Counted from the first letter of the stretch, positions 1-12,075 are shown. The stretch: DNA of 64,000 nucleotides from Adiantum capillus-veneris (GCA_014529385.2 CM043950.1:82656843-82720842); one strand, 5' to 3'. Program-made: numbers and translations. The notes: generated by a model not told the origin, from the letters alone.

Positions 1-844
1 GCCTTTTTGCCTAGAGTTTTGCATCTGAAACATCCCTTGAATCTGCAACTGCATTTGCAAAATTTTGTCCACACTTGTCATACAAAGTAAGATTATACAA
101 CCCACGGTACAAAAGGCCAGATGCAATAATTTCATCACCAAAACTGGGATCATGAATTGTACATCTGTCATCCACAAATTTGACTACAAGTCAAAGTCTA
201 GCAAGTGCAATTACAGACAAAAGATTCTTCTTGATCCCAGGTACATAAAGTGCATCGACAAGTGTGAAAGAACTACCATTTGCAGCAGTAAGCACAATCT
301 TTCCAACTCCCTGAATCGGATAAGTGGCATTGTTGGCACAAGCGACTGAATTCCCATGAGGGACAGACTCGAGAGAGGTGAACAATTCTCGATGTGAGGT
401 AATGTGCTTTGAAGCACCACTATCAAATTACTACACATGTGAATCTGCAGTAACTAACATGCATGCGTCATGGACAACAAAATTGTATGTGCACTCTGCA
501 CTAAAAGCCCATTCTGCATCAACATCAACATCTCAGTCTCCTTTCACCGAAAACTCAACCATGGCTGTATTTGTAGCGGAACCAAAATTTGCAGTGGAAC
601 CACCCTCTTTCTTCTTAGCCTCTTTGGCCTGCAACTTAGGACACTGCTTGATCAAGTGATCATTAGGACCCCCCCTCCACCTGTGTTTTTGCAGATCAGG
701 CCAGCGTTTTTGCTTTTGGCAGCAAGCATTACACTTTTTGGGCTCTTTCTTCGTGGAAAACCACCCCAACCTATCTGTGTTTTTGGGGAGTAGCTGCGTT
801 TTTGGTAGGCTGGAGCGTTTTTGCATAAGAAGGGACAGCGCCAA
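1..844 (-). pseudogene. Ty1/copia retrotransposon fragment (gag end, protease, GAG pre-integrase)
   Basis: Minus-strand reading gives, in order, a degraded gag zinc-knuckle region (about 640-700), a protease active-site motif FDSGAS followed by KHIT (about 410-430), and a GAG pre-integrase stretch with ALYVPGIKKNLLSV (about 195-255) and GLLYRGLYNL (about 90-120). This order is that of Ty1/copia polyproteins. The frame is broken by stops just before the protease and by frame changes, and it runs off the left edge of the window. Integrase, RT and RNase H would lie beyond base 1. No LTR is visible at the right edge. Family assignment is firm; it is a relic. Confidence 0.8.
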
Positions 845-2627
845 CAGCAGCCCTTTACAGATCTTGCCTATCCTACCCAGCTTGGCATCCGGTGCTTTGC
901 CGGTGACAATCCTCTTTATCTGCTACAGATTCAGCGCTGTTTTTTCTCTGTTTTCAGCCATCTGAGGTTGTGACATTGATTCCCCACCCTCCTCAAACCC
1001 TCTGCACCGCTCCGAACCCTGCCGAAAGCGTGAGAGCACGCTGAAAATCGCTGGACATCAGCATTTTCATCACCTCACAATTGCATTTTTGGGTGGACAG
1101 CAGCCACATGGTTTGTGTTTCTCACAGGGGATGAAGTTACCTCCTGCCAGGACACCATCTGATGGTGGTCCGTGCAGTCTCTCAGTGATTGCTGCAGTAC
1201 AGGGTATCTTCGACATCGGCTTGATCATCGACAAGGCGTACGATCCTTGGGAGATCCATTCATTCCAGCCATCATTCGGCGGTTGCGCACTCCAGAGGGG
1301 GTGGTGACTCGTGGTTTGCTATGGACACACCTATGCATTCATCAAAGGAGTTCACACGAGATATGGCCATGCTCATGGAATATGGGATTTCGACATTCCC
1401 AGAGACGACACCACCATCTTGGGTGGACAGACACTTACCACTTGACCTCGACGCGTCAGATCACTTACTTACACACGAGCATTTACATGGACTCAGGGAG
1501 AGGATCTTGGATCTCTTCTTGGACAAGTTCATTGCTTGGATCTACCGACTGGAGTGGGAATTCAGTGCTTTGGACTCTCTTGGAGAGTTTATCCGCAAGA
1601 TGCGGGAGATCGTGCATCATTATGCGACTACATCCGGAGTCACCTGGAGCTTGGCTTGGATGGTAGTGCAGTTGCTCTTCTACACTGCTGATCATTTGGA
1701 TTGCTACCTTCAAGGTTGCTTACACTCACCCTCGATAAGCTTATAACAGACTTATCTCTTGACTTGGGTAGTAGGCCACTCCCATCTCATTCACATTGAG
1801 AGCCACACCAAGTTGCGGTTTGGTGGAGTTGTTGGAGGATGCTGTTTTGGTTGACACAGGAGAATTGGAGGTAGGAGATACAGGCAAGACGGCACAGACA
1901 TCTTGTTCTAGCCACTTCACTTCTCAGCACATGCTGCTTAGTCTGGCTTCCCTTCTTCATACAGGATGATTACGGTGCAGACAGCTTGGTCTGACCACAC
2001 CTCTTCTCAGAGGCCCTTCACAGTGCAAACTGTTGAGTCTGGCTTTCCCCTCATCTTGGATTACCCTGCCTAAAGACAAGACACCATCCGGTGGTGGTCC
2101 GTACGGTCTCCTGGTGACTGCTGTAGCTTACGGTAGCTTCTACAGTGCAAATTGTTTAGTCTGGCTTTCCTTGTTCCGGTGGACGTTTACGGCGCAGATT
2201 GCTACATCTGGCCTTCTTGGAGTTTTTCATAGCTTAGCTACCTGGCCACACTTGGTTACAGGTTCATGCATTGACAGGCATCCGGTCATTCTCATGACGA
2301 TTCCTGGGCTTCCCTATTTTCTCCAGACGGTTTGACTACAGACACCTAGATCCTATTGGGCAGGACAATTGTAGGTCTATTGGCAATTCTTTTACGACAA
2401 GGAGTTGTTTTCACAACTCAATTCGGAACCTTTTACGCAGTATTTTCACCCTGTATTGACGGAGTACAGCAGTTTCCTACATTGCTCGTGACGACACTTT
2501 ACTATGGAGATTTCTTGGCGATCAGGACACCCCAAGCTGCTACAGACATCCCAACAGAAATCTTCATCATCTGCCTCACATCTTCGGCTTCATACGATTT
2601 GTTCAAGCATCAGGTGCTGAGAGGGGG
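845..2627. other. Unrecognised DNA, probably the interior of a non-autonomous retroelement
   Basis: I recognise no protein here. The longest plus-strand frame (1321-1746, 141 codons) has no familiar motif. A diverged direct repeat lies at about 1147-1215 and 2075-2145: both contain a GACACCATC-GGTGGTCCGT core followed by similar sequence. The stretch ends at a polypurine tract (about 2620-2627) directly before a TGTTAG LTR-like start at 2628. That would make it the 3' interior of a plus-strand LTR element, but the matching 5' LTR is not seen. Confidence 0.35.
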
Positions 2628-2961
2628 TGTTAGATTTACACCACTATGTTGCTTCACAAGTCTAGTGCATGCATGTACGGCTAGTGGACCTCCGGGCTAG
2701 CCACCCATAGCATAGGTTGTACCTTGTCCGGCCGCCCGAGTTTGGGACAGGACGTCCACTTTGTACGGGCGCCCTCATACTTCATTCATTTCTTGTTGGG
2801 TCGTGGGGGATTTTTCCAGGCTTTGCCCTACCCTTCCTTGGGCACCTATTTATGGGGACAGGGGGTACCCACTTCCATCATCTGGTTGTTGTGTTGGGTC
2901 TTCTGCTCATGGTATTCATGGGGGGGCTGACCGCCCCCTCTTCACCACTCATAGCATTTGT

Positions 2962-3052
<91 letters not shown>

Positions 3053-3110
3053 TCCTCTCCTCTCTCATGCTTCCGCACACGCGCACTCTCACAATTGTCC
3101 ATCTTGCAAC
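2628..3110 (+). promoter_or_regulatory. LTR-like segment with polypurine tract, TATA-like box and (CT)n
   Basis: GAGAGGGGG immediately followed by TGTTAG at 2628 has the form of a polypurine tract plus LTR 5' end. A TATA-like CTATTTATG lies near 2848 and a long (CT)n tract at 2964-3048. A TATA box followed by (CT)n resembles the Tat LTRs elsewhere in the window. No second LTR or target duplication was found, so the right border is a guess, placed before the minus-strand gypsy relic. Confidence 0.4.
2964..3048. repeat. (CT)n microsatellite, about 85 bp
   Basis: Uninterrupted CT dinucleotide run. The Ser-Leu and Arg-Glu frames across it are artefacts of the repeat. Confidence 0.98.
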
Positions 3111-3134
3111 TATTCAAAGATCCTTTCATCAAGC

Positions 3135-3833
3135 TCATGATGATAAGCAATTGACACAGCTGAAATTTGTGGCTTTCTTGATGATGCATCCAACATTCTT
3201 CTTGCCTTCCACATGCATAATCTGAAAGTGAAACATACAGAGAATGTTTTCCCATTGCATATGCTTTTTGGATAACTTTGATTGTTTCAAGAAGCTATGA
3301 ACATCATGCACATTCTCTAAATCTAGCCATGTCTTGATTGCTTCAACCTTGGCAGGATCCATCCGGACACCATCCTTTGACACTATGTGGCCAAGAAAGT
3401 GGATCTCTTCCAAGAAGAATTCACTTTTGTTAGGATTGACAAGCAACGTGTGACTGCATATCTCTTCGAAGACAATGGTCAAGTGACACCTATGCTCCTC
3501 TTTATCCTTTGAGTAGACTATTGTGTCATCAAAGAATGTGCCAACAAACTTTTAATGTGGGCGGAAGATCTGATCCATCATCTTATTAAACGTAGCATGA
3601 GCATTTGTAAGACCGAACGACATCACTAAGAACTCATACAGACCAAATATCGTCCTAAACGTAGTCTTGTGTACATTCTCTAGCATGATACGAATTTGAT
3701 GGTATCCACTCTTAAGCTCTATACTGCTGAAAATTGCAGCACCCTCTAATTGGTGAAGAATATCATCAATCCTTGGAATAGGAAACCTGCGCTTGATGGT
3801 ATTCTTATTCAACGCACGGTGGTCGATACACAT
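3135..3833 (-). pseudogene. Ty3/gypsy reverse transcriptase remnant
   Basis: The minus strand carries RT blocks in order: [31 protein letters not shown], and [11 protein letters not shown] (3552-3833). After a break come NPNKSEFF, FLGHIVSKDGVRMDP and VEAIKTW (3300-3482), the post-catalytic RT region of chromovirus-like gypsy elements. The catalytic Y/F-x-D-D block falls in the frame break near 3490-3550. After the HSFL residues the sequence jumps to an end-of-RNase-H motif, IMHVEGKKNV (about 3180-3240), so most of RNase H has been deleted. Integrase and 3' LTR are missing; the relic stops next to the (CT)n tract. Confidence 0.85.
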
Positions 3834-3859
3834 GCATCAAGAGCCATCCTTCTTTTGCA

Positions 3860-4639
3860 CTAGAAGCATAGGGGTGCAAAAAAGGGTGAAAAACTAGGTT
3901 GAATTAGCCCTTTTTCTAACAGCTCCTCTACTTGCCCCATAATATCTTTCTGCTGGGCCGCACTAATGTTGTAGGGAGGCCTATTTGGTGGGCTACAATG
4001 TGGCACCAAATTTATTGCATGAACCTCAAGCCTCTTCAGCGGCAACAGAGACAGTAATGACTCAGAAAAACAGTCACTAGACTCTCGCAAAAATGTTGAC
4101 CTTTCTTTATCTAACAGAGACTCATTTGACTGACAATTATCTGAAACATCACATTCAAAAATCAAGTACGCAGAAAGATGATTCTCAACTATAGAAGTGA
4201 TAGCCGAAGCAGATACAATAGGGACAGACTCCCCTTTAAGCTTTACATCAAGGATGTGAGTTTTGCCCCTATGCTGAAGGGTGATCTTCTTGTTGAAGAC
4301 ATCCAACACTACATGTATATGGAACATCCACGCGATTCTCAACAACACATCACACCCTTGCAGTGGCATGATGTAGAATTCCTTAGTGTCCACATATGAC
4401 TGAATATGAAAATGCATCTTTCCAATGATAGGAGTAACACACTCTGAGTGGTCAGGACATGCCAACCCTGCCTCTGCTGTGTACCCCATCTCTTCAACTG
4501 TGATGCCCAACTTGATGGCCAACTCGGGTGACATAAAGTTTGCTTTAGCACCTAGATCAAAGAAGATAAGTGCAGTCAAAGAAGATAAGTGCAGTCTGAT
4601 CTCTGACTTTACCCCACGATTTGGATAACTAATTGACAT
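3860..4639 (-). pseudogene. Ty3/gypsy protease and start of RT
   Basis: A 259-codon minus-strand frame holds a retropepsin-like domain whose active-site triad is altered: FFDLGAKANFMS stands where D-S/T-G-A is expected. Then come the MPLQGCDVLLRIAWM flap and second-strand region and the N-terminal RT connector (VEELLEKGLIQPSFSPFFAP). The next RT block starts at 3833 in another frame. The altered active site and split frames make it inactive. It lies between gag (right) and RT (left), the normal gypsy order. Confidence 0.8.
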
Positions 4640-4735
4640 CTAAGTTTGGCCTATCACCCCCCATATCTAACACTAACCTGACCGTTGGTTTAGGCTTCTT
4701 CCCTTTCCTGTCCTTTGTGACAGCTACCTCCTCCT

Positions 4736-5695
4736 CTAGGGACAATCTGCAGCAAAATGGCCAGATGGCTCGCATATTAAGCATTTGTTCCCACTCATTA
4801 AAGCCTTATTTTCCTCAAACGACTTGCGCACAAAAAGCTTTCTTTTCTTTTTCTTAGCATGTCCTTCAGACGTCTCGGCCGAGTCCTTGCCTTTACTAGT
4901 GTTTTCTGACCCCGGGAACGCTTTAGGATTCACTTTCACAAAGGGCTTCTTTGCTGAAATTTTCTTTTGTTGACCCCCTTTCACGTTGCCCTGAAACCCA
5001 TTGTCCTCTCCCTTCAAGAAGGCATGACCAGTGTTGGCAACTTCCATAAGCTGCATATGCGTAAGAGTAGCCACTCTGATCTTTGTACGGTAGTTTCGAA
5101 GCCCTTTAGGAAGCCCACAACAATACTTCTCAATCTGCTTTGTCAATGGCACAAACGTGTAGGAGGTTACTGAGAGCAACGCTTTATAGAACCTACCATT
5201 GTACTCCTCTAGGCTCTTGCAAGTAGGCGTAGTGAGTTGGTGCCAATCCGTCATGACATAGGCTTCAAATTCGTTTGATAGCCACATAGATGCAAACATT
5301 TTCTTGAAGTAAACCCATGTGGCGGGTGTCTGTCCTTGCATCAATAGTGTTGTCCACCATGTACGTGCATTAACTTTCAAGAAAGTGGCAGCTTTCCTAA
5401 CCTTGGAGGCTTCTGTAAAATTCCCCCCTGCATAAGCACTATCAAACTGCTGGAGGAAAGTGAGAGCCTTCGTTTTATCCTCTAAGCCGCCGAAGGTATC
5501 AAACTTCATAACTACACCTTCTTTGTACGGTTTTGGCTTTTCCAACGCTACCAAATTATCATAAGGAAGGGTCTGTAACATGGGCACTGTAATAGGGTTC
5601 ATCGGTGTCCCTTGGCTATTGACATTCTGAGTCGCTGGTGCCATATGTGCCCGCTGGTCGGGAAAACCAGTGATGCCAAAATTGTCCTGTGGCAC
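4736..5695 (-). pseudogene. Ty3/gypsy gag with CCHC zinc knuckle
   Basis: A 319-codon minus-strand frame has the retrotransposon gag fold signature (FDTFGG near residue 66, ARTWWTTLL near 112, then the EYNGRFYKAL helix) and ends in a CCHC knuckle CLICEPSGHFAADC. A lysine-rich stretch (KKKKRKLF, about residue 280) precedes the knuckle. The N-terminal gag continues rightward in other frames. This gag packages genomic RNA in intact relatives. Frame breaks on both sides mark it as a relic. Confidence 0.82.
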
Positions 5696-5696
5696 C

Positions 5697-6387
5697 CTAA
5701 ACTAGCCATGATTGCACTGAAACCCTAAAATTACCATACATGGGGTTTGGCATCATGCTTTGCATACTCCCAAAGACTATTATTGGCATATATTGCTGGT
5801 TTCTAGGTGCATAATCAACCATGCTTGGAAACACAAATCCACCCTCGAAATACCCAAGATGTGTCGTGGGTGGGGGAAGAACCTGTTGCATAGCGTGGAA
5901 ATTGATTCCTTGTCTATTGAATGCAACGTTTGGACTTTGAAAGGTGGCCGATTGAAGTGGCAAAGCCTCTAGAATAGGCTATCTAACCACTTGTTCGTAG
6001 ACTGAAGGAATTTGTCTTGGAGCCCCAAGTGACTCCGCAACATGTGAGGGCTCCCTGCCCTTCTGACGCATGAGGGACCTGGGCTTGAGCTTCAACGAGC
6101 TCTCTTGCATGAGAAAATTGCCTTGTCTGCTGTGAAACTGGTGGCGCTTGCAAAAATTTCATAAACCTAGGATTCTGCACCAAACAAGAAAACACATTCA
6201 CAGTAGCAACCAACTGTGTCTTGAATGCATCCTCTTCTAGTTGCATAGTCATAAACCCTTGACCTTGTGGAGCATTCAGATCAACAAAAGGTACAAACAG
6301 GGGTGGCCATGAACTTTCACCAAGCTCGAAGACTCGAGGAGGAACAACCTCTGTCCTGTAAAGAGGAACCCTCTTCCCTGGTGTCAT
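5697..6387 (-). pseudogene. N-terminal gag extension of the same gypsy relic
   Basis: Two minus-strand frames (5983-6387 and 5697-5963) lie directly upstream of the gag core on the same strand. They begin MTPGKRVPLYR and contain a proline/glutamine-rich linker. They share no motif I know, but abut gag with no spacer and match it in orientation, so I infer they are the proline-rich N-terminus of the same gag. Upstream (right) I could not find a primer-binding site or LTR. Confidence 0.5.
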
Positions 6388-7948
6388 TCACTCTGTCATC
6401 CATAGTGTAATTCCAAGTTCTTGTGCTCTGTGTCCTCATCAAGAACCAACCAAGGCTCACTCTTTAAGGAAAAAGCGATTCTGTCCGGGCGACAGAACCA
6501 TGAAACAGGCTCGTAGGGCAGTAGACTTTAGCTTTCACCCGATCTTTACACTGTTAAACCTTATGACACAGAGGAACTTCACCAAAAAACGTGTGAATGA
6601 ACACGGCTTGGGAGCTAGAGTGCTGACCCTGCAGGCCCCAAAGACTGGCGCCCCTTTTGGTATTTCTTTATTTATTAAACTTGGGAGAAAAACTGCAAAT
6701 TCCTACGAGTTGTCCTACTTTTACTGGATTGAAAATGACCTACTCTAGCCCAATTTGGGCAACATAACCGCAGTAAGAGGCTTCACGGATAAAATCCCCG
6801 TGCAAAAGGTGACCTTCCCAGCGCATTTGAGCACTTTCCCAAACTCGCGAGAATCTGCAGCATGCTGAATTCTTTGTTTTCTACCTGAAAAGTGCACCAG
6901 ATCACCTGTACAATGATCCCCTAGCTTCCCCGAAGCTCCTAGGGGTATTAGGGATCAATTAGGGCCAAAACCCTAAACTTGCAAAAATACATAGCAAGCT
7001 GTAATTTACTGTTTTGGGATCCGTTTCACATGCCGGTTGTATTTGTAGCAAGCCCTCGATCTCGGCACTTGTAGGGCTATTTACCCTTTGAATTGGACGA
7101 GATTTCTCGCGTGAAATCTCTCCGAGCTCACCTGTACCTATGGGGGATTAGCAATTAGCGAATCCAGTACCTGCGCAAGAGGCTCTTGCCTTGACAATCG
7201 CACATGAACCCACACAATTACTGTACACGCAAATGAAAAGCCCGCAGGGCATCATATTTCTATATTCAAAGGAGCAGAGGTGTGCACGAGATCGGAATCA
7301 TTGTGCAACATAAGACAAGGGAGAAGTCAAGCTTTCCAATAAAGCTGTGATCACCTGCACCCACTACTCACACACACAGTAGTTCACAATGAGCTTCAAT
7401 TCAGCCCCATATCAAATTTGGGCGTCCCCACTTGCTGATAAGTGTGGCAAATTCACGTGGAGCTTCCATGTGTCCACTTTGCCTCTTTTGAGTTAATTTC
7501 CTAGTACCCACCAACTTATAAGTGTCGTGTGGGGCCTAATGACTTGAACTGAGCCTAGACATAATTTAGTCTTTTACTGCTCGGATTTTAGTGCCAATTG
7601 GCCCGACTATCTCGTGATGACCTGCCCTTCACTGCTGCGGGTGAAACTCTTGGCCGTCGGCCGTTTCACATTGGCCATACAATGTCCGACCATTTATGAC
7701 TGCAAAAGAGGGTCCCAAAAATTAAATAAAAATCAAGGGAAAGGAACCAAAAACTAAGATTAGTGGTTGCCATAGCCTCATGACATCGAACGTGTCAATA
7801 GGAATATAATGATGTGCAGAGTCCCTCTTTGTATTGCTTTATTGACGAGCAATGTAACGATAGGAGCAAGGGTTCCTTCTACGTGGATGGTGTTCTCGCT
7901 CTATAATCTCCTCATGCATGGCTAATGTCTACGCCCTGAAGGATGAGA

Positions 7949-8210
7949 ATATTTTCTTTGAAGCTTTGTGTGCCCTCATCTAGAAGGAATGAAATTTCTC
8001 TTTGGAGCTTTATGTGGCCTCATCTAGGAGGGTTTTTTGGCCTGCCCCAAAGGGGAGAGGCCCTAGTGATGGTTTCCCTTTTTGCTAATGAAAAAGAGAA
8101 GATTATTATTTTTTAAATATAACATTTAATTTTTAGATGTTTTTTTGGTCTGCCCAAAGGGCTAAGGCCATAGTGATGTGTTCACTTTTTGTTGGTGAAA
8201 AATGTTATAT
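7949..8210. repeat. Diverged direct repeats
   Basis: About 42 bp around CTTTGAAGCTTTGTGTGCCC (7960s) recur as CTTTGGAGCTTTATGTGGCC (7999 on). About 65 bp starting TTTTTTGGCCTGCCC (8032) recur as TTTTTTGGTCTGCCC (8143), both ending in a CTTTTTG-TGAAAAA motif. They look like old local duplications. Confidence 0.6.
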
Positions 8211-8846
8211 GTATTTTAAAATAAAAAATAAAAAAAAATGTTTGATTAGTGAGTGATGTAGTGAGCACTCATGAGAAGGTTACGAGTGACAGTGAGTCAT
8301 GTTTTCTCTCAAAAGATATTGAGATAAGATTCTTCCAAGATTATATTATTGAATGTGCTCGAAATTTGAGTCTGGCTCCTCTTTTCTCGTGCAACCTCCA
8401 TGAGCAAGTGTCCGGTTTGTAAAAAGTTTAGAGGTTTTCAGTGATTGGTTTCTTAAGTTCGTGAATCGTGTAGATAGAGATAATTTCGAGTGAATGATGG
8501 AGGGGGACAGCAGTTAAACCCGAGGAGGGGGGCGGAATGTTTCCCACTCGAAAGGAAAATCTTTAATCTTTAATCTCCTGTTGAGGTGCGCTCTCTCGTG
8601 TTGAGTAGTTTGCACCATGTTTGGATGAGGACCGAGGTGCTGTTTGTGTGGATCTTTGCCCTCAGTTTCATGAAGCCAGGGGACGTATGCAAAAGAATGA
8701 GCAAGGAGCAGTATTAGCAACAAATGGAGCTATGCATGCAGGAGCACTAGGCAATGTGGTTGTAAATGGTCCGCGAGGGGGTTAGACCAGGAATGATCCA
8801 TAGCTGAAGGAGTACTATAATAACTGTTAAATTTATTAGCAAGAGA

Positions 8847-8854
8847 GAAGCCGA
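8847..8854. repeat. hAT target-site duplication, left copy
   Basis: GAAGCCGA. The partner at 12076-12083 is GAATCCGA (7 of 8 match). Eight bp is the hAT superfamily standard. Confidence 0.8.
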
Positions 8855-9109
8855 CATAGTTACAGGGGATGGGGGAGACGGACCCTAGGGCCGGGGGACG
8901 GCCATAACCGGGCCGGGAACGGAAGGGAACGCCAAGGGACGGACGAAAATCGAGCCAGACGGGCGGGTTGTAGGGGGGACGGCCGGGGACGATCAGGGGT
9001 CGGATGGAACGGCCGGGGTCGGACGGGGTCCATTCAAAAATTTGACCGTTTTTAATAGATCTGTGCAGCACCAACTGCCATATTTTTGGAGCCTTGGCCC
9101 TTGGGAGGC

Positions 9110-9117
9110 TATAAAAG
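9110..9117 (+). promoter_or_regulatory. TATA box of the hAT transposase gene
   Basis: TATAAAAG lies about 340 bp upstream of the ATG at 9454 and downstream of the G-rich subterminal repeats. It is followed by a long CT-rich 5' leader, a common layout for plant hAT transcripts. Confidence 0.6.
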
Positions 9118-9453
9118 GCTCCCTTGGGCCTCTTAATACTCATAGTCTCAATGCTCATTCCATTTTCCTCAAGCTCAAGGCTCAAGCTACTCAAGTCTCA
9201 ATCATCAATGCTTTCCTCTCTACTCACTGCTCATTGCTCAAGCTTGAAGCATGACCATTGACTACTCTACACTCTAGTCTCCACTCTCAAGTCTCTCCCT
9301 CTTCTACCCACTTTGAAGTTTGAAGTTTGAACTTTGAAGCTCTCCTCTCCCTCTTCTACCCACTTTGAAGCTCTCCTTTACTCTCTCTCCACACAAGCTC
9401 TCCTCTAACTCTTCTAACTTCTAAGCTCTACTCTCTCGAGTCTCTCCACCATC

Positions 9454-9985
9454 ATGTCATCTCAAGCCAACTCCACTTATCAAGCCGCTTCTTCTCGAAG
9501 GAGGCCCTCCGTGCAAACATGGTCGTGGTGGGATGAAGTCGACTTTAGCTTGCGTGGCAAAGGTGGTGGTGCAAGACCATGGACGTGCAAGCTATGTCCA
9601 TACAAGAGATCGGGTGGTTCAAAAAAAGTGCGAGCCCATCTTCTTCATGAACCCGGTCACGAGGTGAAGTTTTGCCCTCATGTAGCTCCCGAGAAGAGGT
9701 TGGATCTTCTTAAGAAGCTCACGGTGTATGAGGTTGCGGAACCGGCCAAGAGGGGCCGTTTTGTTGCCGTTGATCCCTAAGCCACGACGACACCGCGAGA
9801 GCAAAGGGAAACCAACCTTGACAACATCTCTCGAACCTTCAAGAGCCATGGATCTACACCGTCCTCTTCCGTTCCGCATCGCCAAACCACTCTCAAGGAA
9901 AATTGGAATCCTAAATTGAAGGAAGAGGTGGATAGGTCGGTTGCCGATTCTTCTTCCACGACCACATTGCCTTCCATGCTTCACG
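9454..9985 (+). CDS. hAT transposase N-terminal exon with BED-type zinc finger
   Basis: The ATG at 9454 follows a CT-rich leader. Residues about 20-75 form a BED finger: WSWWDEVDF, CKLC, then HLLHEPGHEVKFCP, which binds transposon ends in hAT families. The frame meets one TAA at 9778 but stays open afterwards to a putative donor at about 9986 (CACG followed by GTGAGT). The TAA is therefore probably a single mutation rather than the true end. Joining this donor to the ATAG acceptor before 10104 does not give the frame of the next exon. Either the donor is wrong or an indel has occurred. Confidence 0.7.
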
Positions 9986-10103
9986 GTGAGTTTACCTTGG
10001 CATATGCACATTGCAATCTTCCATTTTGTATTCATAATGGGTTATAACTTCTCGACTCTCGATTCTCCATACTAACACAACATGCTCTATTTTGTGTGGA
10101 TAG

Positions 10104-11679
10104 GTCTCCATACTTTCAAACCATGGTTACAAAAATAGGGGAATATGGCTCCTCTTATGTGCCACCTTCATCGGAGAGGCTTCGCACCACCCTCCTTGAC
10201 AAAGAGAAGCTTGCCGTGGAGCAAGTGGCCCAAGCAACAAAGGATTTGTGGGAGACCAATGGCGTCTCTCTTCTTGTAGATGGATGGAGCGACACACGCA
10301 AGCGGTCCATCCACGGGGTGGTGGCCAATTCTCGGGGGGAGATGTGCTTTGTGGAGTCACATGATGCATCCGATAGTGGCAAGGCCGCCGAGATGCTTGC
10401 TGCGGAGTGGACAAGCACCATAGAGATCACCGGCCCGGAGAAAGTCCTTTGTATGGTTGCAGATGGAGAGGCGTCAAATAGGGCAGCAGGAGCTATCATT
10501 GAGGGAATGTATCCCAGCATCCATGTCACATTTTGCATGGCGTATTGCCTCAATAACCTCCTCAAGGACATAGGGAACTTGTCATGGATTTCACCCACCA
10601 TTGGTGACGCCTCTCGAATTGTCTCCTTTGTGCTCAACCATCAAAAAGTGTGCCATAAATTCTCAAAGAGGATCCACTTGTCCTTGCTCAAATATTCAGA
10701 TACAAGATTTGCATTTAATTGGCTTATGCTAGGCCACTTGTCTACATGTGGTGGAGCCTTAAGGGGCCTCTTTTTCAGTGATGAGTTGCAGGACATGCCG
10801 GAGTCTACATCAGCAGTAGGATTGAAATGCCGAGAATGGGCCGACGACGCCGCTTGGTGGGAGGAGGTGAAGACTCTTGACGCCATGGTCAAGCCTATTC
10901 TACACCTACTACGAGTGGTGGATGGCTTGCAACCATGCATTGGCAAAGTCTATGAAGCCATGGATCGGATGATAGAGGCACTTGAGAAGCTTGTGCCTGA
11001 CCCTGTTCAGTATGCGGAGATTCATGGCTCGTGTGAGTCGAGGCGGAATGGATACTACTCTCCACTTCATGCGGTAGCTTATGTGCTTGACCCTGAGTTT
11101 CAAGGAAGGCGTCAAGAGACCGACAAGGAGGTGAGCAAAGGATGGCGTCTTGCATTGGAGCGCCTTGAGCCTAGCAGTGACATTAGGCGCAAGATTAGAG
11201 ACGAGCTACTCAACTACAGGCAAAAGAAGGGCTCCTATGGATGTGTAGATGCACAGCTTGATCGCAACAAGATTGGCTCGGTTTTGTGGTGGGAGGACTA
11301 TGGAGGAGATGGCCCACATTTGCAACACTTGGTTGTTCGTGTCCTTAGCCAAGCATGTACCACTAGTTGCTTGGAGCAACTATGGAGTGTGTACAACCAC
11401 ATTGCCTCTAAGAAGAGGAATCTCCTTGGGGTTCAGAGGGCCAATGATTTGATGTTAATGAGCACTAACTTGTGCATGCTTGCCAAGAGCGTCACACACA
11501 AGGCAGATCCTTTCACTGAGTGGGAGATGGCACAAGAGAATCCATCTATGGCCGATACTCTTTTTGAGGAGCTAGAGGAGGATTTCGAGCCTCAATGTGA
11601 GCCTCCTGAGCCCTCATACGTTGCTGACGACCTCGACTACGACGACGATGTGGAGATTCAGCAGGTGAGCACTTCTTGA
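10104..11679 (+). CDS. hAT transposase core and dimerisation domain
   Basis: A long uninterrupted frame begins after an intron acceptor (TGGATAG) rather than at an ATG. SPYFQTMV near the start and LLVDGWSDTRKRS (about residue 55) open the DUF659-type part of the RNase-H-like core. VADGEASNRAAG and CMAYCLNNLLKDIG (about 130-165) match the D and C-x-x-(H) blocks, although the usual His is Tyr here. The C-terminus has the hAT dimerisation block VLSQACTTSCLEQLWSVYNHIASKKRN (about 430-460) and an acidic tail. The product would excise and reinsert the element in the nucleus. The frame is intact over about 525 codons. Confidence 0.88.
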
Positions 11680-12075
11680 GTTTGATGATCATTGATCAAT
11701 CGACTCTCGAGTCTAGACTCTTGAGTCTACGACTCTACCTACTACATAGCCCTTTGTACTTTTTGTTATCCTTGAGGCCTCAGGCTTGTCCTAAGTCCTT
11801 TAGGCTTTTTGACTCTTGAGCCCTTGTGGCATGCACTTCTCATTTTGTATCCATCGGTCATCGATGTTTTATTAGCATATTTCAGCCTATATGACTCGTG
11901 TTCTTTGGTCTATTTAGTGTAAATTTATGGTCAAAGTGATGCTCTATGCGTGCAGGTCAAAAAATGCCAGAAAAAATCTCTTTTTTTTTGCCGTTCCGAC
12001 CCCCATCCCCGTTTCCTGACTTTTGCTGTCCCGAACCCCGCTCCTGACCCCGACCCGCCGTCCCATGTAACTATG

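Larger units (their letters stand above)
6388..8854. other. Non-coding stretch, no gene seen
   Basis: No supported gene. A short perfect hairpin (TTCTGTC, 5-nt loop, GACAGAA) lies at 6479-6497. Two pairs of short diverged direct repeats occur at 7949-8035 and 8034-8210. The part up to about 7700 could be leader or LTR of the gypsy relic to the left, but no LTR terminus, primer-binding site or second copy supports this. The last few hundred bases flank the hAT insertion. Confidence 0.5.
8855..12075 (+). mobile_element. hAT transposon, 3221 bp, near-complete
   Basis: The left end reads CATAGTTACAGGGGATGGGG. The right end read inward on the other strand is CATAGTTACATGGGACGG, giving a TIR of about 15 bp. 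An 8-bp target duplication flanks it. G-rich subterminal repeats of GGGRACGG type fill about 8870-9030, with pyrimidine-rich counterparts at 11990-12065. Inside is a plus-strand transposase gene with BED finger, DUF659-type core and hAT dimerisation tail. One stop codon in the N-terminal exon argues against an active copy, but decay is slight. A non-autonomous relative with similar ends lies at 29287-30124. Confidence 0.9.

Noticed and set aside
1172-1746. Overlapping plus-strand ORFs of 141 and 164 codons
   Set aside because: No recognisable motif, overlapping in different frames, inside repeat-bearing DNA; not supported as genes.
2717-3255. Long Ser-Leu and Arg-Glu repeat frames
   Set aside because: They are translations of the (CT)n/(GA)n tract; the same applies at 14247, 28315-28885, 30329, 42752-43035 and 55705-56164.
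8730-9194. Minus-strand 154-codon ORF
   Set aside because: It crosses the hAT terminus and reads the G-rich subterminal repeats in antisense; no domain.
10096-10104. Start codon at 10096 for the hAT core
   Set aside because: The codon is GTG and overlaps a good intron acceptor; the frame is an internal exon.
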